Shown piece after piece: positions 40,574 through 48,765 of a stretch of 64,000 nucleotides of DNA. Made by a program: the position numbers and the translations under genes. Numbering within the stretch: the stretch's first letter is position 1; each line of letters opens with the position of its first letter. The notes beneath the pieces are model-generated. The model was not told where the DNA came from. It did not search any database and saw only the letters and a program-made list of their open reading frames with translations. Source of the DNA: PALSA-612 sp963776735. Its GTDB lineage: Bacteria > Actinomycetota > Thermoleophilia > Gaiellales > Gaiellaceae. The stretch covers positions 1 to 64,000 of the forward strand of contig CAVZNV010000001.1 of NCBI GenBank assembly GCA_963776735.1, written 5' to 3'.

Positions 40574-41574
40574 AGGTCGCAGTCCTGACGACGTCCTACC
40601 CGCGGGACGCGTCCGACGTGGCCGGGGTGTTCCTGCGTGATGCGGTCGAGGACTTGCAGGCGCGCGGCGTCGAGATCGAGGTCGTGTCGCCGGCGACGTT
40701 CCGGCACTTCGGGATCGCCTACGGCGCGGGGATCGTGCCGAACGTGCGCCGGTCGCCGCGTAAGGCGCTGCTCCTGCCCGCGTTCATGGCCGAGTACACG
40801 CGGGCGGCGCGGAGAGCGGCCGGCGGCGCCGATCTCGTCCACGCCCACTGGCTGCCGTCCGGCCTCCCCGCCCGTGCGACCGGCAAGCCGTACCTCCTGA
40901 CGATGCATGGCACCGACGCCGAGCTGTCGCGCCGCGCGCCGGCGCTGTTCCGTCCCCTCGTTCGTGCAGCGCGGATGGTGCTGAGCGTCTCGGACGCGCT
41001 GGCGATCGACGCACATCGACTCGGCGCGCGCGAGGTGCGCGTCGTTCCGGTCGGCGTCGACGTACCCGACGTGACCGTCGAGCCCGACGACCCGCCGCAC
41101 GTACTCTTCGTTGGCCGACTGTCGGAGGAGAAGGGCGTGCTCGAGCTGGTCGAGGCGGCACGGGGCCTGCCGCTGGTCGTGGTCGGCGACGGGCCGCTCC
41201 GCGAACGCGTCCCGGACGCCGTCGGCTTCGTGCCGCGCGTCGAGCTCGGTGCCTACCTCGACCGCGCATCCGTCGTCGTCTGCCCGTCGCGGCGCGAGGG
41301 CTACGGCGTCGTCGCCCGCGAGGCGATGGCGCACTCCCGGCCGGTCGTCGCGACGAACGTCGGCGGGCTGCCCGAAGCGGTCGTCGACGGCGAGACCGGG
41401 CTGCTCGTGCCGCCCGGCGATCCCGCCGCGCTCCGCGCCGCGCTCGAACGGCTGCTCGGCGACGCCGAGCTTCGCGCCCGTCTCGGCGCCGCCGGCCGCG
41501 AGCGCGTCAGGGAGCGGTTCTCGCGTGAAGTCGCCGCGACGGCGACGCTGGCGGCCTACGAAGCCAGCCTGTAG
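40570..41574 (+). CDS. GT4 glycosyltransferase
   Basis: A 334-residue GT-B transferase. It has VAVLTTSYPRDASDVAGVFL (residues 2-21), DLVHAHWLPSGLPA, the linker-region VRVVPVGVDVPDV, VLFVGRLSEEKGVLELVEAA and the donor-site SRREGYGVVAREAMAHSRPV (E-x7-E). It probably adds one sugar of the lipid-linked glycan, perhaps the one produced by the upstream transketolase-containing operon. The GTG start overlaps the transketolase stop. The end overlaps the convergent membrane protein by 19 bases. Confidence 0.9.
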   Translation: MKVAVLTTSYPRDASDVAGVFLRDAVEDLQARGVEIEVVSPATFRHFGIAYGAGIVPNVRRSPRKALLLPAFMAEYTRAARRAAGGADLVHAHWLPSGLPARATGKPYLLTMHGTDAELSRRAPALFRPLVRAARMVLSVSDALAIDAHRLGAREVRVVPVGVDVPDVTVEPDDPPHVLFVGRLSEEKGVLELVEAARGLPLVVVGDGPLRERVPDAVGFVPRVELGAYLDRASVVVCPSRREGYGVVAREAMAHSRPVVATNVGGLPEAVVDGETGLLVPPGDPAALRAALERLLGDAELRARLGAAGRERVRERFSREVAATATLAAYEASL

Positions 41575-43559
41575 AGCCGCCAGCCGTTCTCGTCCACGAC
41601 AGGCCTGGCGCGCGGCGGTGCTGCTCCCGGGTACGGGATCAGTGAGAACCCCGGAGCAACGACGATCCAGTCGTAGCGATACCGATACGGGTTCGTGGGT
41701 AGGAACACGACTCGCCGGTCGAGGTCCCGGCCGAAGAACGGGTAGCTCACGTCGTTCCGTCGGATCAGGAGCCCGATCGTCTGTCCCTTCGCCGCCTGCT
41801 GGTCGAGCGCCGCGACGATCGTGTTCTCGCCACGGTGCAGGAACCGCGACATGACCTGCGCCCGCGACTGGTCCCACACCGACTGAGGCGCGGCGCCGCC
41901 GAGGATGTTCACGCCCGACGGCTTCTCGTCGTAGTGGACGAGAGCGAGCGCCATCGCGGTCACGGCCACTGCGCACGCAGCCCACGCCAGCGGCCGGATC
42001 GGCAGGAGCAGTCCCCACACGACGGCTGCGAGCGCCACGCCGAACACGACGTACCGCCCGTCGAAGAGGCTGTAGAAGGTCGTCAGCGCCTGCAACGCGA
42101 GCCACACGACCGGCGCCGCGGCAAGCACCCAGGCGACGCGCGGCACCTCGTTGCGCCGCCGCGCCCGCCAGACGAGCACGAAGCCGCCGATCACGAGCAT
42201 GATCCCCGCCGGTCCGTACCAGGACTGGAACGGGCTCGCCTCGGTCAGGTGCTTGTCGTAGCCGAGGAAGGCGAGGTTGTGTCGGTGCACCTCGATGAGT
42301 GCCTTCTGGTAGCCGTGCAGGAGCTCGTGGTCGATCGCGCGGAACGCGACCGGCAGCGCAGCCAGCGCGACGGCGACCGCGATCGAGATCCACCCGAACC
42401 GCTTCCGCCCGCGGATGCCCAGCGCGAGCACGACGCCGGCGCCGATTAGGTACAGGAGCCGGTCGCGGCCGACGGCGCCCGACGGATCGACGGCGTCGAT
42501 GACGAGCCGCACGAAGTGTGCGATCACGCCGGCGAACGAGTACGTGTTGCCGTGCTCGACCGTGGTCGAGTGCGCCGGCTGGCCGAGCTGGCCGCCCAGA
42601 TGATGCGTCTTCGCCAGGTTGAAGAGGTACCAGTACGAGCCGAGCACGGTCCCGGCCACCCCGACGAGCACGAGCGTCGGCCACCGCTTGCGCGGGTAGT
42701 AGACGAACGCGAACAGGGCCAGCATTGGCAGGCCGAGCAGCGCCGTCACCTTCGTGCCGATCGCGAGCCCGAGCGCCAGCGTCGCGAGCGCCAGCGTCAC
42801 GCGCGTCCACGTGAGCAGGAAGTACGCGCAGACGACGAGGAACGAGCCGAAGACGAGGTCGTTGAGCGCCGTCGCCGACTGCAGGATCACGACCGGCAAC
42901 GTCGCGAACAGCAGTGCGCCGAACAGCGCCTGCCGCACGGACAGCCCGATCCGCCGCGCGATCCCCGCGATCGCCGTCATACCGGCGAGCAGCGACGTGA
43001 GCTGGACGAAGCCGACGAAGCGGTCGGTCCTGCTCAGGATCATCGTGAACGAGTCGGCGATCTCCGCGTTCGGCGGGAACCCGTTCAGCCGCGCGTCGTT
43101 GACGTTCGGGATGTAGCCGACCGCGTGCTGCTGCTTCCAGAACGCGGCGCGGGCGAGGTGATACCACAGGACGTCGTAGTCGTTCGGCGCCGTGCCGACG
43201 ATCAGCGCCGCGACGTAGCAGAGCCCGCCGAGCACCGCGATCGCGAGTACGAGGTTCACACGGTCGCGCAGCGCCTCTCGCGCCGACACGAGCGGAAGCG
43301 GAGGCGGGGACCAGCCTGGGACGACCCGCGTGCAGATCGCCGCAACACCCGCGACGACCAGGAACACGATCCCGAGGTGGCCGGCGGTGAGCCAGTGCCC
43401 CGGGGACAGCAGCAGCATCACGAGGACGATCTCGGCGAACGCGATCAGGTACATCGCGAGCAGCACGTCCAAACCCGACCGGAGACGCAGGAAGCCGGCC
43501 ACGTTGAACGCCGTGAGCACGACGAACAGGAGCGCAGCGATGAGGGCGAGCACGTCCAC
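41556..43559 (-). CDS. GT-C-like membrane protein (GT39/PMT-like)
   Basis: A 667-residue polytopic protein with about 12-13 hydrophobic segments and a C-terminal soluble tail. The first external loop holds GTAPNDYDVLWYHLARAAFW (about residues 105-124), an acidic motif placed like the catalytic aspartates of GT39/GT83 enzymes. Later, LTEASPFQSWYGPAGIMLV marks a long loop. It would use a polyprenyl-phosphate sugar to modify a glycan or protein outside. The GTG start at 43559 is the most likely; the open frame upstream looks like a shadow of the opposite strand. Confidence 0.7.
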   Translation of the reverse strand: MDVLALIAALLFVVLTAFNVAGFLRLRSGLDVLLAMYLIAFAEIVLVMLLLSPGHWLTAGHLGIVFLVVAGVAAICTRVVPGWSPPPLPLVSAREALRDRVNLVLAIAVLGGLCYVAALIVGTAPNDYDVLWYHLARAAFWKQQHAVGYIPNVNDARLNGFPPNAEIADSFTMILSRTDRFVGFVQLTSLLAGMTAIAGIARRIGLSVRQALFGALLFATLPVVILQSATALNDLVFGSFLVVCAYFLLTWTRVTLALATLALGLAIGTKVTALLGLPMLALFAFVYYPRKRWPTLVLVGVAGTVLGSYWYLFNLAKTHHLGGQLGQPAHSTTVEHGNTYSFAGVIAHFVRLVIDAVDPSGAVGRDRLLYLIGAGVVLALGIRGRKRFGWISIAVAVALAALPVAFRAIDHELLHGYQKALIEVHRHNLAFLGYDKHLTEASPFQSWYGPAGIMLVIGGFVLVWRARRRNEVPRVAWVLAAAPVVWLALQALTTFYSLFDGRYVVFGVALAAVVWGLLLPIRPLAWAACAVAVTAMALALVHYDEKPSGVNILGGAAPQSVWDQSRAQVMSRFLHRGENTIVAALDQQAAKGQTIGLLIRRNDVSYPFFGRDLDRRVVFLPTNPYRYRYDWIVVAPGFSLIPYPGAAPPRARPVVDENGWRLYRLAS

Positions 43560-43593
43560 GACCAGGCGATTCTCTACGATGGGCGCCCGTCCG

Positions 43594-45030
43594 ATGCAGA
43601 CTCGCGAACATGCCGTCGACGGCAGCCCGACGACCGGCCAGGCTCCGGGCGGCTCCGAGCGCCGCGTCTGGCTGCTCCTCGTCGACCCGCTGCCGAACCG
43701 CATCTTCTTCGACTGCGGCATCGTCGACGCGCTCCGAGAGGCGCTGCCCGACCGGCTTACGGCGGTCTTCCTCGTCCACGAGAAGCACGTCCGGCCGTGG
43801 CGGGACCGGCTCGAAGGGCTGCCGACGATCCCCGCGGACGAGCTGCTCCCGGTGCGGGTGCCGTTCGGCGAGCGCGTCGGGCGCCGCGTCGACATCGAGC
43901 TCGACCGGCGCGTCGGCTTCTACCCGCTCGCGATCCGGCAGAGCATGCGGAACGGCTTCCACGAGGGCCGCTGGCAGTCCGGGCACCGCAACACGTTCCT
44001 CGACTCCGACCGTGTCGGCCCGCTGCCGCGCTGGGAGCCGCTCGACCGGCTGCTCACGAAAAGGCACTTCTCCTCGCACCGGCACGTGCCGAACGCGCTG
44101 CTCGAACGCATGCGCGCCGAATGCGCCGGGCTCGTCGTCACGAACCTCCAGGCACACGTCTCGATGCCGTTTCTCACCGCCGCGCGCCGGCTCGGGCTTC
44201 CTGTCGTCGGGTACGTCGCGAGCTGGGACCACACCGTCGGCAAGGGCGTCGTCTCGCCGCACCTGTCGCGCTACGTCGTCCAGTCGGCGGCGATGCGGGA
44301 CGACCTCGAGCGCTACCACGGCATAGAGCCGTCGCGCGTCGTCGTCACCGGCTGGCCGCAGACCGACGTCTACCACCGGCGGCGCACGGACGCGGAGTAC
44401 GCGGAGCTGCTCGGTCGCCTCAGGCTCGACCCCTCGAAGCCGGTCGTCCTCTACGCCGGGAACACGCCGACGAACCAGCCGTACGAGGGCAACACGGTCG
44501 AGCGGCTCGTCGCCTGGTGGGCGGAGGGCGACGGGCACGAGCGCTTCCAGCTCCTCTTCCGGCCGCACCCGCGCGACAACCAGGTGCGCGGGCGCTTCGC
44601 GGCTGCGTTCGACCGGCCGGGCTGCGCCGTGCAGGACGCGAGCTACACCGATCTCGGCGATCTCGCGACGCTGCTCCAGCACGTCGGCTGCGTGGTCGCG
44701 AACGGCGGCACGGTGCTCCTCGACGGGCTCGCCAACGACCGCCCGTCCGTGTGCATCACCTACGACGAGGGTGCGCCACCGGGCGAGCGCTGGGCCGACC
44801 TCAACCTCGGCGGCGCGCACTACCGCGAGCTGATCCGGTCCGACGCGATGTACCGCGCCGACGACTTCGACGGGTTGACCGCGGCGATCGAGCGGGCGCT
44901 CGCGCATCCCGAGGAGCAGTCGGCCGAGCGGCAGCGCGTCGTCGCCGAGGTGATGGGGGAGATCGACGGGCACGCGGTCGACCGGGTCGTCGCCGCGATC
45001 GTCGGCGGGCTCGGCGTCGCGGCGTCGTGA
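43594..45030 (+). CDS. GT-B fold transferase, CDP-glycerol glycerophosphotransferase-like
   Basis: A 478-residue soluble protein. The N-terminus reads RVWLLLVDPLPNRIFFDCGI. The C-terminal half has the nucleotide-side features VVLYAGNTPTNQPYEG, LLFRPHPRDNQVRGRF and ANGGTVLLDGLANDRPSVCI. The R-P-H-P histidine resembles TagB/TagF-type glycerophosphotransferases and related GT-B enzymes. It may add a polyol phosphate or sugar to the glycan. I chose ATG 43594, because the TACGAT hexamer at 43575-43580 overlaps the other candidate at 43579. Its stop overlaps the next GT4 (GTGA). Confidence 0.7.
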   Translation: MQTREHAVDGSPTTGQAPGGSERRVWLLLVDPLPNRIFFDCGIVDALREALPDRLTAVFLVHEKHVRPWRDRLEGLPTIPADELLPVRVPFGERVGRRVDIELDRRVGFYPLAIRQSMRNGFHEGRWQSGHRNTFLDSDRVGPLPRWEPLDRLLTKRHFSSHRHVPNALLERMRAECAGLVVTNLQAHVSMPFLTAARRLGLPVVGYVASWDHTVGKGVVSPHLSRYVVQSAAMRDDLERYHGIEPSRVVVTGWPQTDVYHRRRTDAEYAELLGRLRLDPSKPVVLYAGNTPTNQPYEGNTVERLVAWWAEGDGHERFQLLFRPHPRDNQVRGRFAAAFDRPGCAVQDASYTDLGDLATLLQHVGCVVANGGTVLLDGLANDRPSVCITYDEGAPPGERWADLNLGGAHYRELIRSDAMYRADDFDGLTAAIERALAHPEEQSAERQRVVAEVMGEIDGHAVDRVVAAIVGGLGVAAS

Positions 45031-46121
45031 CGAAGCTCGTTCTCTACAGCAAGCTCGCGTTCTATCCGATCCACTGGCTCGCGCTCGAGGAGATCGCGGC
45101 ACGGTACGACGTGGAGGCGATAGTGCTCGCGGCGCCGTCGCCCGACCTGCCGAGCGTGCACGCGGCGCACGGCACGGCCGGGCCTGGCGACGCCTGGATC
45201 GAGGTCCGGCGCATGCCCGCCGGCTCCCGGCGCGAGCGGGTGGTCTGGCTGGCGCGTCAGCTGCGCGAGATCCGCCCGGATGCGATCTGGGTGCAGGAGG
45301 AGCCGATCGACCCGTTCCTGCTCGAGATCCTGGCGCTGTACCGGTTCTCGGGGCACCCGCGGATCGTGGCGTCGGTCTGCGAGAACATCTTCCCCCCGCC
45401 GGGTGCGGGTGCGCGTGCCGCCAGGCGCGCGCTGTGGCCGCGGCTCGACGAGCTGATCGCGGTCGCCCGGCCGTCGATCGACGGGATCCGCGCGGCCGGG
45501 ATGCCCGCATCGGTGCCGGCCGTCTCGCTCGTCGCGGGCGGGCTCAGGCCACCCGAGCACGTCGAGCCGCTCGAGTTCCCGTTTCCGGGCGACTCGTTCG
45601 TCGTCGGCTTCTCGGGCCGGATCGTCGAGGAGAAAGGCTGGCGCGTCCTGGTCGAGGCGCTGGGGTCGCTGCCCGGCGAGTACGTGCTCGCAGTCGCCGG
45701 CGACGGGCCCGATCTCCGAGAGCTGGTCGCGGTGCTGCCCGGCCGCGTCCACTCCGTCGGCCTGCTGCCGAAGGACGACCTCTGGAGCTTCTACGCCGCG
45801 CTCGACTGCCTCGCGGTGCCGTCCCTGACGACGCCGCGGTGGAAGGAGCAGCTCGGCGGAACGCTGCTCGACGGTCTCGCGACGGGCGTGCCGGTCGTCG
45901 CGTCGGACAGCGGCGGCCTGCCGGACGCGATCGGCGACGCAGGTCTGCTCGTGCCCGAGGGCGACGCGGGTGCGCTCGCGGACGCGCTCCGGCGCCTGCG
46001 CGAGGACGGAGCGCTCCGGTCACGCCTGGCAGACGCGGGCCGCGAGCGCTTCCGCGACGAGTTCGCGATCCCCGCCTACGCAGGGAAAATCGCGAGTGCG
46101 CTCAGGCTCAGTCAGGCATGA
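45027..46121 (+). CDS. GT4 glycosyltransferase
   Basis: A 364-residue GT-B transferase. It has TKLVLYSKLAFYPIHWLALE at the start, DAIWVQEEPIDPFLLEILAL, VVGFSGRIVEEKGWRVLVEA (start of the C-terminal domain, about residue 195), LAVAGDGPDLRELVAVLPG and GTLLDGLATGVPVVASDSGG. The acidic donor-site motif is weaker than usual (RWKEQLGGTLLDGLA). It is translationally linked to the previous GT-B gene. It probably works on the same glycan. Confidence 0.9.
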   Translation: MTKLVLYSKLAFYPIHWLALEEIAARYDVEAIVLAAPSPDLPSVHAAHGTAGPGDAWIEVRRMPAGSRRERVVWLARQLREIRPDAIWVQEEPIDPFLLEILALYRFSGHPRIVASVCENIFPPPGAGARAARRALWPRLDELIAVARPSIDGIRAAGMPASVPAVSLVAGGLRPPEHVEPLEFPFPGDSFVVGFSGRIVEEKGWRVLVEALGSLPGEYVLAVAGDGPDLRELVAVLPGRVHSVGLLPKDDLWSFYAALDCLAVPSLTTPRWKEQLGGTLLDGLATGVPVVASDSGGLPDAIGDAGLLVPEGDAGALADALRRLREDGALRSRLADAGRERFRDEFAIPAYAGKIASALRLSQA

Positions 46122-46128
46122 TGAGAGG

Positions 46129-46527
46129 GTGGAGGAGGCCGAGAAGCTGGGCTTCTTCGATCGGCTGAAGGTTCGCGATGCGGTGTGGCGCGGTCGTGCC
46201 GTGGACGATCTCCGGCTGGCCCCAGCCGTCCGGCGACTCGCCGAAGAAACCGAGGCCGACGCGGCCATCTGGTCGTGGCGGACGAGCGCCGGCCGACGGG
46301 CCTTCGTCCGGTCTTACCTCGCCGGGTCACAGGGCGTCTGGCTCGTCACGTTGCTCTTGGCGGCCGTGAACTTCTGGGGCTACGCCAGGAACGGCGACCT
46401 CCTGCTCCTCGTCAGTGCGGTCGCCTTCCTGTTCGTGACGGCGCACAGCGCGTTCGTCTACGCGAAGAGGGCGCCGAAGGCGGCAGCCAAGGCACGGCTC
46501 GCGAACCGCTCCCTGTTCGATAGCTAG
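46129..46527 (+). CDS. Small membrane protein, unknown
   Basis: A 132-residue protein of no recognised family. Residues 1-60 are charged and helical (EEAEKLGFFDRLKVRDAVWR). Two hydrophobic segments follow (GVWLVTLLLAAVNFWGY and LLLLVSAVAFLFVTAHSAFV) with a basic tail. The GTG start lies eight bases after the GT4 stop and has a GAGAGG-like purine stretch before it. It could be a membrane accessory to the transferases, but nothing in the sequence shows a function. Confidence 0.65.
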   Translation: MEEAEKLGFFDRLKVRDAVWRGRAVDDLRLAPAVRRLAEETEADAAIWSWRTSAGRRAFVRSYLAGSQGVWLVTLLLAAVNFWGYARNGDLLLLVSAVAFLFVTAHSAFVYAKRAPKAAAKARLANRSLFDS

Positions 46528-46550
46528 AGCCGGCCGCCGCCGCTCGCACG

Positions 46551-46556
46551 TACACT
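46551..46556 (+). promoter_or_regulatory. -10 element of the small membrane protein gene
   Basis: TACACT ends exactly six bases before the GTG at 46563. Confidence 0.5.
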
Positions 46557-46562
46557 GAGTTC

Positions 46563-46784
46563 GTGTTGCGATTGACCGCGGTTCTCGCCCTCGTGGCCGC
46601 AATCGTCTGGTCGTGTCTCCTGTTCGGCATCGGCCTCGACGACCTCACGAACGACCACACGCGGCCGGGCGTGATCTTCAGTGTCGTCGCGTTGCCGCTC
46701 GTGATCGTGGCTGCGGCCTACGCCGTGGCCCGTCTCGTCCGTGACCGCCGCTCGAAGGCGGCCGCCCGGTCCGGCCGCAGCTAG
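46563..46784 (+). CDS. Small membrane protein, two helices, unknown
   Basis: A 73-residue hypothetical protein with two hydrophobic segments (AVLALVAAIVWSCLLFGIGL and VIFSVVALPLVIVAAAYAVA) and a basic C-terminus (RDRRSKAAARSGRS). A TACACT hexamer exactly six bases before the GTG supports a real leaderless gene despite the short length. It is followed by a 23-bp palindrome and lies convergent to the methyltransferase at 46905. No function is apparent. Confidence 0.6.
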   Translation: MLRLTAVLALVAAIVWSCLLFGIGLDDLTNDHTRPGVIFSVVALPLVIVAAAYAVARLVRDRRSKAAARSGRS

Positions 46785-46795
46785 CTCCGAAGCGA

Positions 46796-46818
46796 CCTTG
46801 CAACACTGTGTTGCAAGG
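46796..46818. repeat. 23-bp perfect odd palindrome between convergent genes
   Basis: CCTTGCAACAC (46796-46806), central T, and its exact complement GTGTTGCAAGG (46808-46818). The inner 17 bases recur at 33976-33992 inside the aldehyde dehydrogenase gene. There is no T-tract, so it is a poor intrinsic terminator. Confidence 0.85.
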
Positions 46819-46875
46819 AAGGACAGGTGTCGGGCTCGCGAGGGGCGCTCGAGACCGGACTGCGAGAGGAACGGG

Positions 46876-46908
46876 CTAGCGCCGGAGTCGGCCGTTTCCC
46901 GGCGCTAG
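46876..46908 (-). terminator. Hairpin at the end of the methyltransferase gene (possible terminator)
   Basis: CTAGCGCCGG (46876-46885) pairs with CCGGCGCTAG (46899-46908) around a 13-base loop. The right arm covers the stop codon of the minus-strand gene. It has no U-run, so termination is only a suggestion. Confidence 0.4.
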
Positions 46909-47753
46909 AAGGCGTTGTAGGGCTTGTCGCCGAGCCACTCGGGCACGGCGGCGACGAGCGCGAAGACAAGCACCATCGCGCCCAGGGTGGCGGCGACGAG
47001 GCGCGGCTTGATCGACGCGAGTGCGTGCGTCCGGGCCGGCGGCTTCGTGAAGTGCGCGAGCGACCCGTACGGCGTGAACCAGTGGCGGCGCGGGATCCGC
47101 GGCGAGCACACGACCTCCAGCTCGGTGTCCCGGGCGAAGTCGAGCACCGCCCGCTGCACGGGGCTCTCCGCGTAGCAGTCGTGCAGCACGATCTGGCCTC
47201 CCGCGGCGAGCCTCGGCACGAGCTGCTCCAGGTCGGCGAGGCAGCCCTCGTAGCTGTGGTCGCCGTCGACGAAGAGCAGGTCGAAGCTGCCGATCTCGGG
47301 CAGCTCGTCCCGCTGCGAGTCGCCTACGAGCAGCTCCACGTTCCGGCCGACACGGTACTCGGCGAACAGCGAGCGCAGCAGCCCGTCGTCCTGCGGGTCG
47401 ATGTCGACCGACCAGACCGGCACCGACGGGTTCGCGCAGGCGAAGAGGAACGTGCTGCCGCCGTGGAAGCGGCCGACCTCGACGATCCCGAGACTGGCCT
47501 CCTGCGCACAGCGGTACAGGTACTCGGCCTCCCAGGGGTCGAGCCGGATGAAGTCGCGCGGCAGCCGTGACGCGTCCGGAAGGGCGTAGGCGCGGCGCTC
47601 GTGCGGGTCGAAGCGGCCGAGGAGGAAGCGGGCGGCAAAGCCGAGACGGCCGGTGGGCGTCGCGGGCACGAGCAGGAGGTGCTTCGTCCGGAACGAGCCG
47701 CCGTACAGCGCGTCGAACTTCTCGAAGCTCATCCTGGAGGACGCCGACCCCAT
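46905..47753 (-). CDS. Class I SAM-dependent methyltransferase with C-terminal membrane anchor
   Basis: A 282-residue Methyltransf_24-type protein, similar in fold to the CmcI group. It has IVEVGRFHGGSTFLFACAN (about residues 89-107), VWSVDIDPQDDGLL, FDLLFVDGDHSYEGCLADLE and GGQIVLHDCY. After the catalytic domain a hydrophobic stretch (LVAATLGAMVLVFALVAAVP, about 252-271) should anchor the C-terminus in the membrane. That is unusual for this family. AGCGTA on the plus strand (TACGCT on the minus) ends six bases before the ATG and supports the start at 47753. It may methylate a membrane-bound glycan. Confidence 0.8.
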   Translation of the reverse strand: MGSASSRMSFEKFDALYGGSFRTKHLLLVPATPTGRLGFAARFLLGRFDPHERRAYALPDASRLPRDFIRLDPWEAEYLYRCAQEASLGIVEVGRFHGGSTFLFACANPSVPVWSVDIDPQDDGLLRSLFAEYRVGRNVELLVGDSQRDELPEIGSFDLLFVDGDHSYEGCLADLEQLVPRLAAGGQIVLHDCYAESPVQRAVLDFARDTELEVVCSPRIPRRHWFTPYGSLAHFTKPPARTHALASIKPRLVAATLGAMVLVFALVAAVPEWLGDKPYNAF

Positions 47754-47759
47754 TCGCCC

Positions 47760-47765
47760 AGCGTA
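47760..47765 (-). promoter_or_regulatory. -10 element of the anchored methyltransferase
   Basis: TACGCT on the minus strand ends exactly six bases before the ATG at 47753. The divergent ABC exporter promoter lies 95 bases away. Confidence 0.5.
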
Positions 47766-47859
47766 GCCCCCGGCCGTCTCCGCACGCCAATCCGTTAAGT
47801 CCGTGTTCGGCCCTGGTTTGCAGGCTGTTCGGGCGGACAGGCCCCTCCAGGCCTTCGAC

Positions 47860-47865
47860 TAGCAT
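47860..47865 (+). promoter_or_regulatory. -10 element of the ABC exporter operon
   Basis: TAGCAT ends exactly six bases before the GTG at 47872, suggesting a leaderless transcript for the Wzm/Wzt-like genes. Confidence 0.5.
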
Positions 47866-47871
47866 CGACGC

Positions 47872-48765
47872 GTGAGCCTGGTCGAGAAGACGACGTCGGA
47901 CGACGCCACGACGTACGGCTTCGAGGACGAGCTGCCGCTGCTCTCCGACCGGCTCACCGTCATCAAGCCGGCGTCGCGTGTCCCCAAGCTCGACTTCCGC
48001 GAGCTCTGGCAGTACCGCGAGCTGGCGCTGACCTTCGTCTGGCGCGACCTGAAGGTGCGCTACAAGCAGACGGCGATCGGCGTGTCGTGGGCGCTTCTGC
48101 AGCCGTTCATCACGATGGTCGTCCTGACGCTGATCTTCGGCAAGTTCGCGAAGTTCCCGTCGCAGAACCTGCCCTACCCCGTCTTCCTCTACTCGGCGCA
48201 GTTGCCGTGGACGTACTTCCAGTCGGCGTTCCAGTCGGGCGCGGCGAGCGTCTCGCTCAACTCGCAGCTCGTGACGAAGATCTACTTCCCGCGCGTGCTG
48301 CTGCCGCTCGCTGCGATCACGGTGCCGTTCGTCGACTTCCTGCTCGCGTCCACGATCCTCGCCGGGATGATGATCTACTACCACGTCGCCGTGACCACGG
48401 CGATCCTGCTCTCGCCGCTGTTCATCCTGCTCGCCGCCGTGACGGCGCTCGGCGCCGGGATGCTCTTCTGCGTCGCCAACGTGCGCTACCGCGACGTGCC
48501 GTACGTGATCCCGTTCCTCGTCCAGATGTGGTTCTACGGCTCCGGCATCGTCTACCCGGTCGCCTCTCTGAAGCCGAAGTGGCAGTGGATCCTGGCGCTG
48601 AACCCGATGACCGGCGTGATCACGGGCTTCCGCTGGGCGGTCGTCGGCACGCCGCCGCCGCACGCGGGCCAGTTCGCGCTCAGCGTCGCCATGGCCGGCC
48701 TGCTGTTCCTGTTCGGCCTGACAGTCTTCCGCCGCTACGAGCCGCGCTTCGCGGACACGATCTGA
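47872..48765 (+). CDS. wzm: Polysaccharide ABC exporter permease (Wzm/TagG-like)
   Basis: A 297-residue ABC-2 type membrane protein with about six hydrophobic segments. It has LALTFVWRDLKVRYKQTAIG (the conserved cytosolic entry helix, about residues 52-71), VSWALLQPFITMVVLTLIFG, YFPRVLLPLAA and CVANVRYRDVPYVIPFLVQM. This is the pattern of O-antigen and teichoic-acid export permeases. It forms the channel for a finished lipid-linked glycan with the ATPase in the next gene, whose ATG shares one base with its stop (TGATG). Confidence 0.9.
   Translation: MSLVEKTTSDDATTYGFEDELPLLSDRLTVIKPASRVPKLDFRELWQYRELALTFVWRDLKVRYKQTAIGVSWALLQPFITMVVLTLIFGKFAKFPSQNLPYPVFLYSAQLPWTYFQSAFQSGAASVSLNSQLVTKIYFPRVLLPLAAITVPFVDFLLASTILAGMMIYYHVAVTTAILLSPLFILLAAVTALGAGMLFCVANVRYRDVPYVIPFLVQMWFYGSGIVYPVASLKPKWQWILALNPMTGVITGFRWAVVGTPPPHAGQFALSVAMAGLLFLFGLTVFRRYEPRFADTI

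Noticed and set aside
40567..45510. A 1647-codon open frame on the minus strand
   Set aside because: It lies opposite the GT4, GT-B and next GT4 genes and partly in another frame of the GT-C gene. Its translation is arginine- and alanine-rich with no domain, as expected for antisense of GC-rich coding DNA.
46796..46818. Rho-independent terminator
   Set aside because: The palindrome has a one-base centre and no T-tract on either side, so it does not fit an intrinsic terminator.
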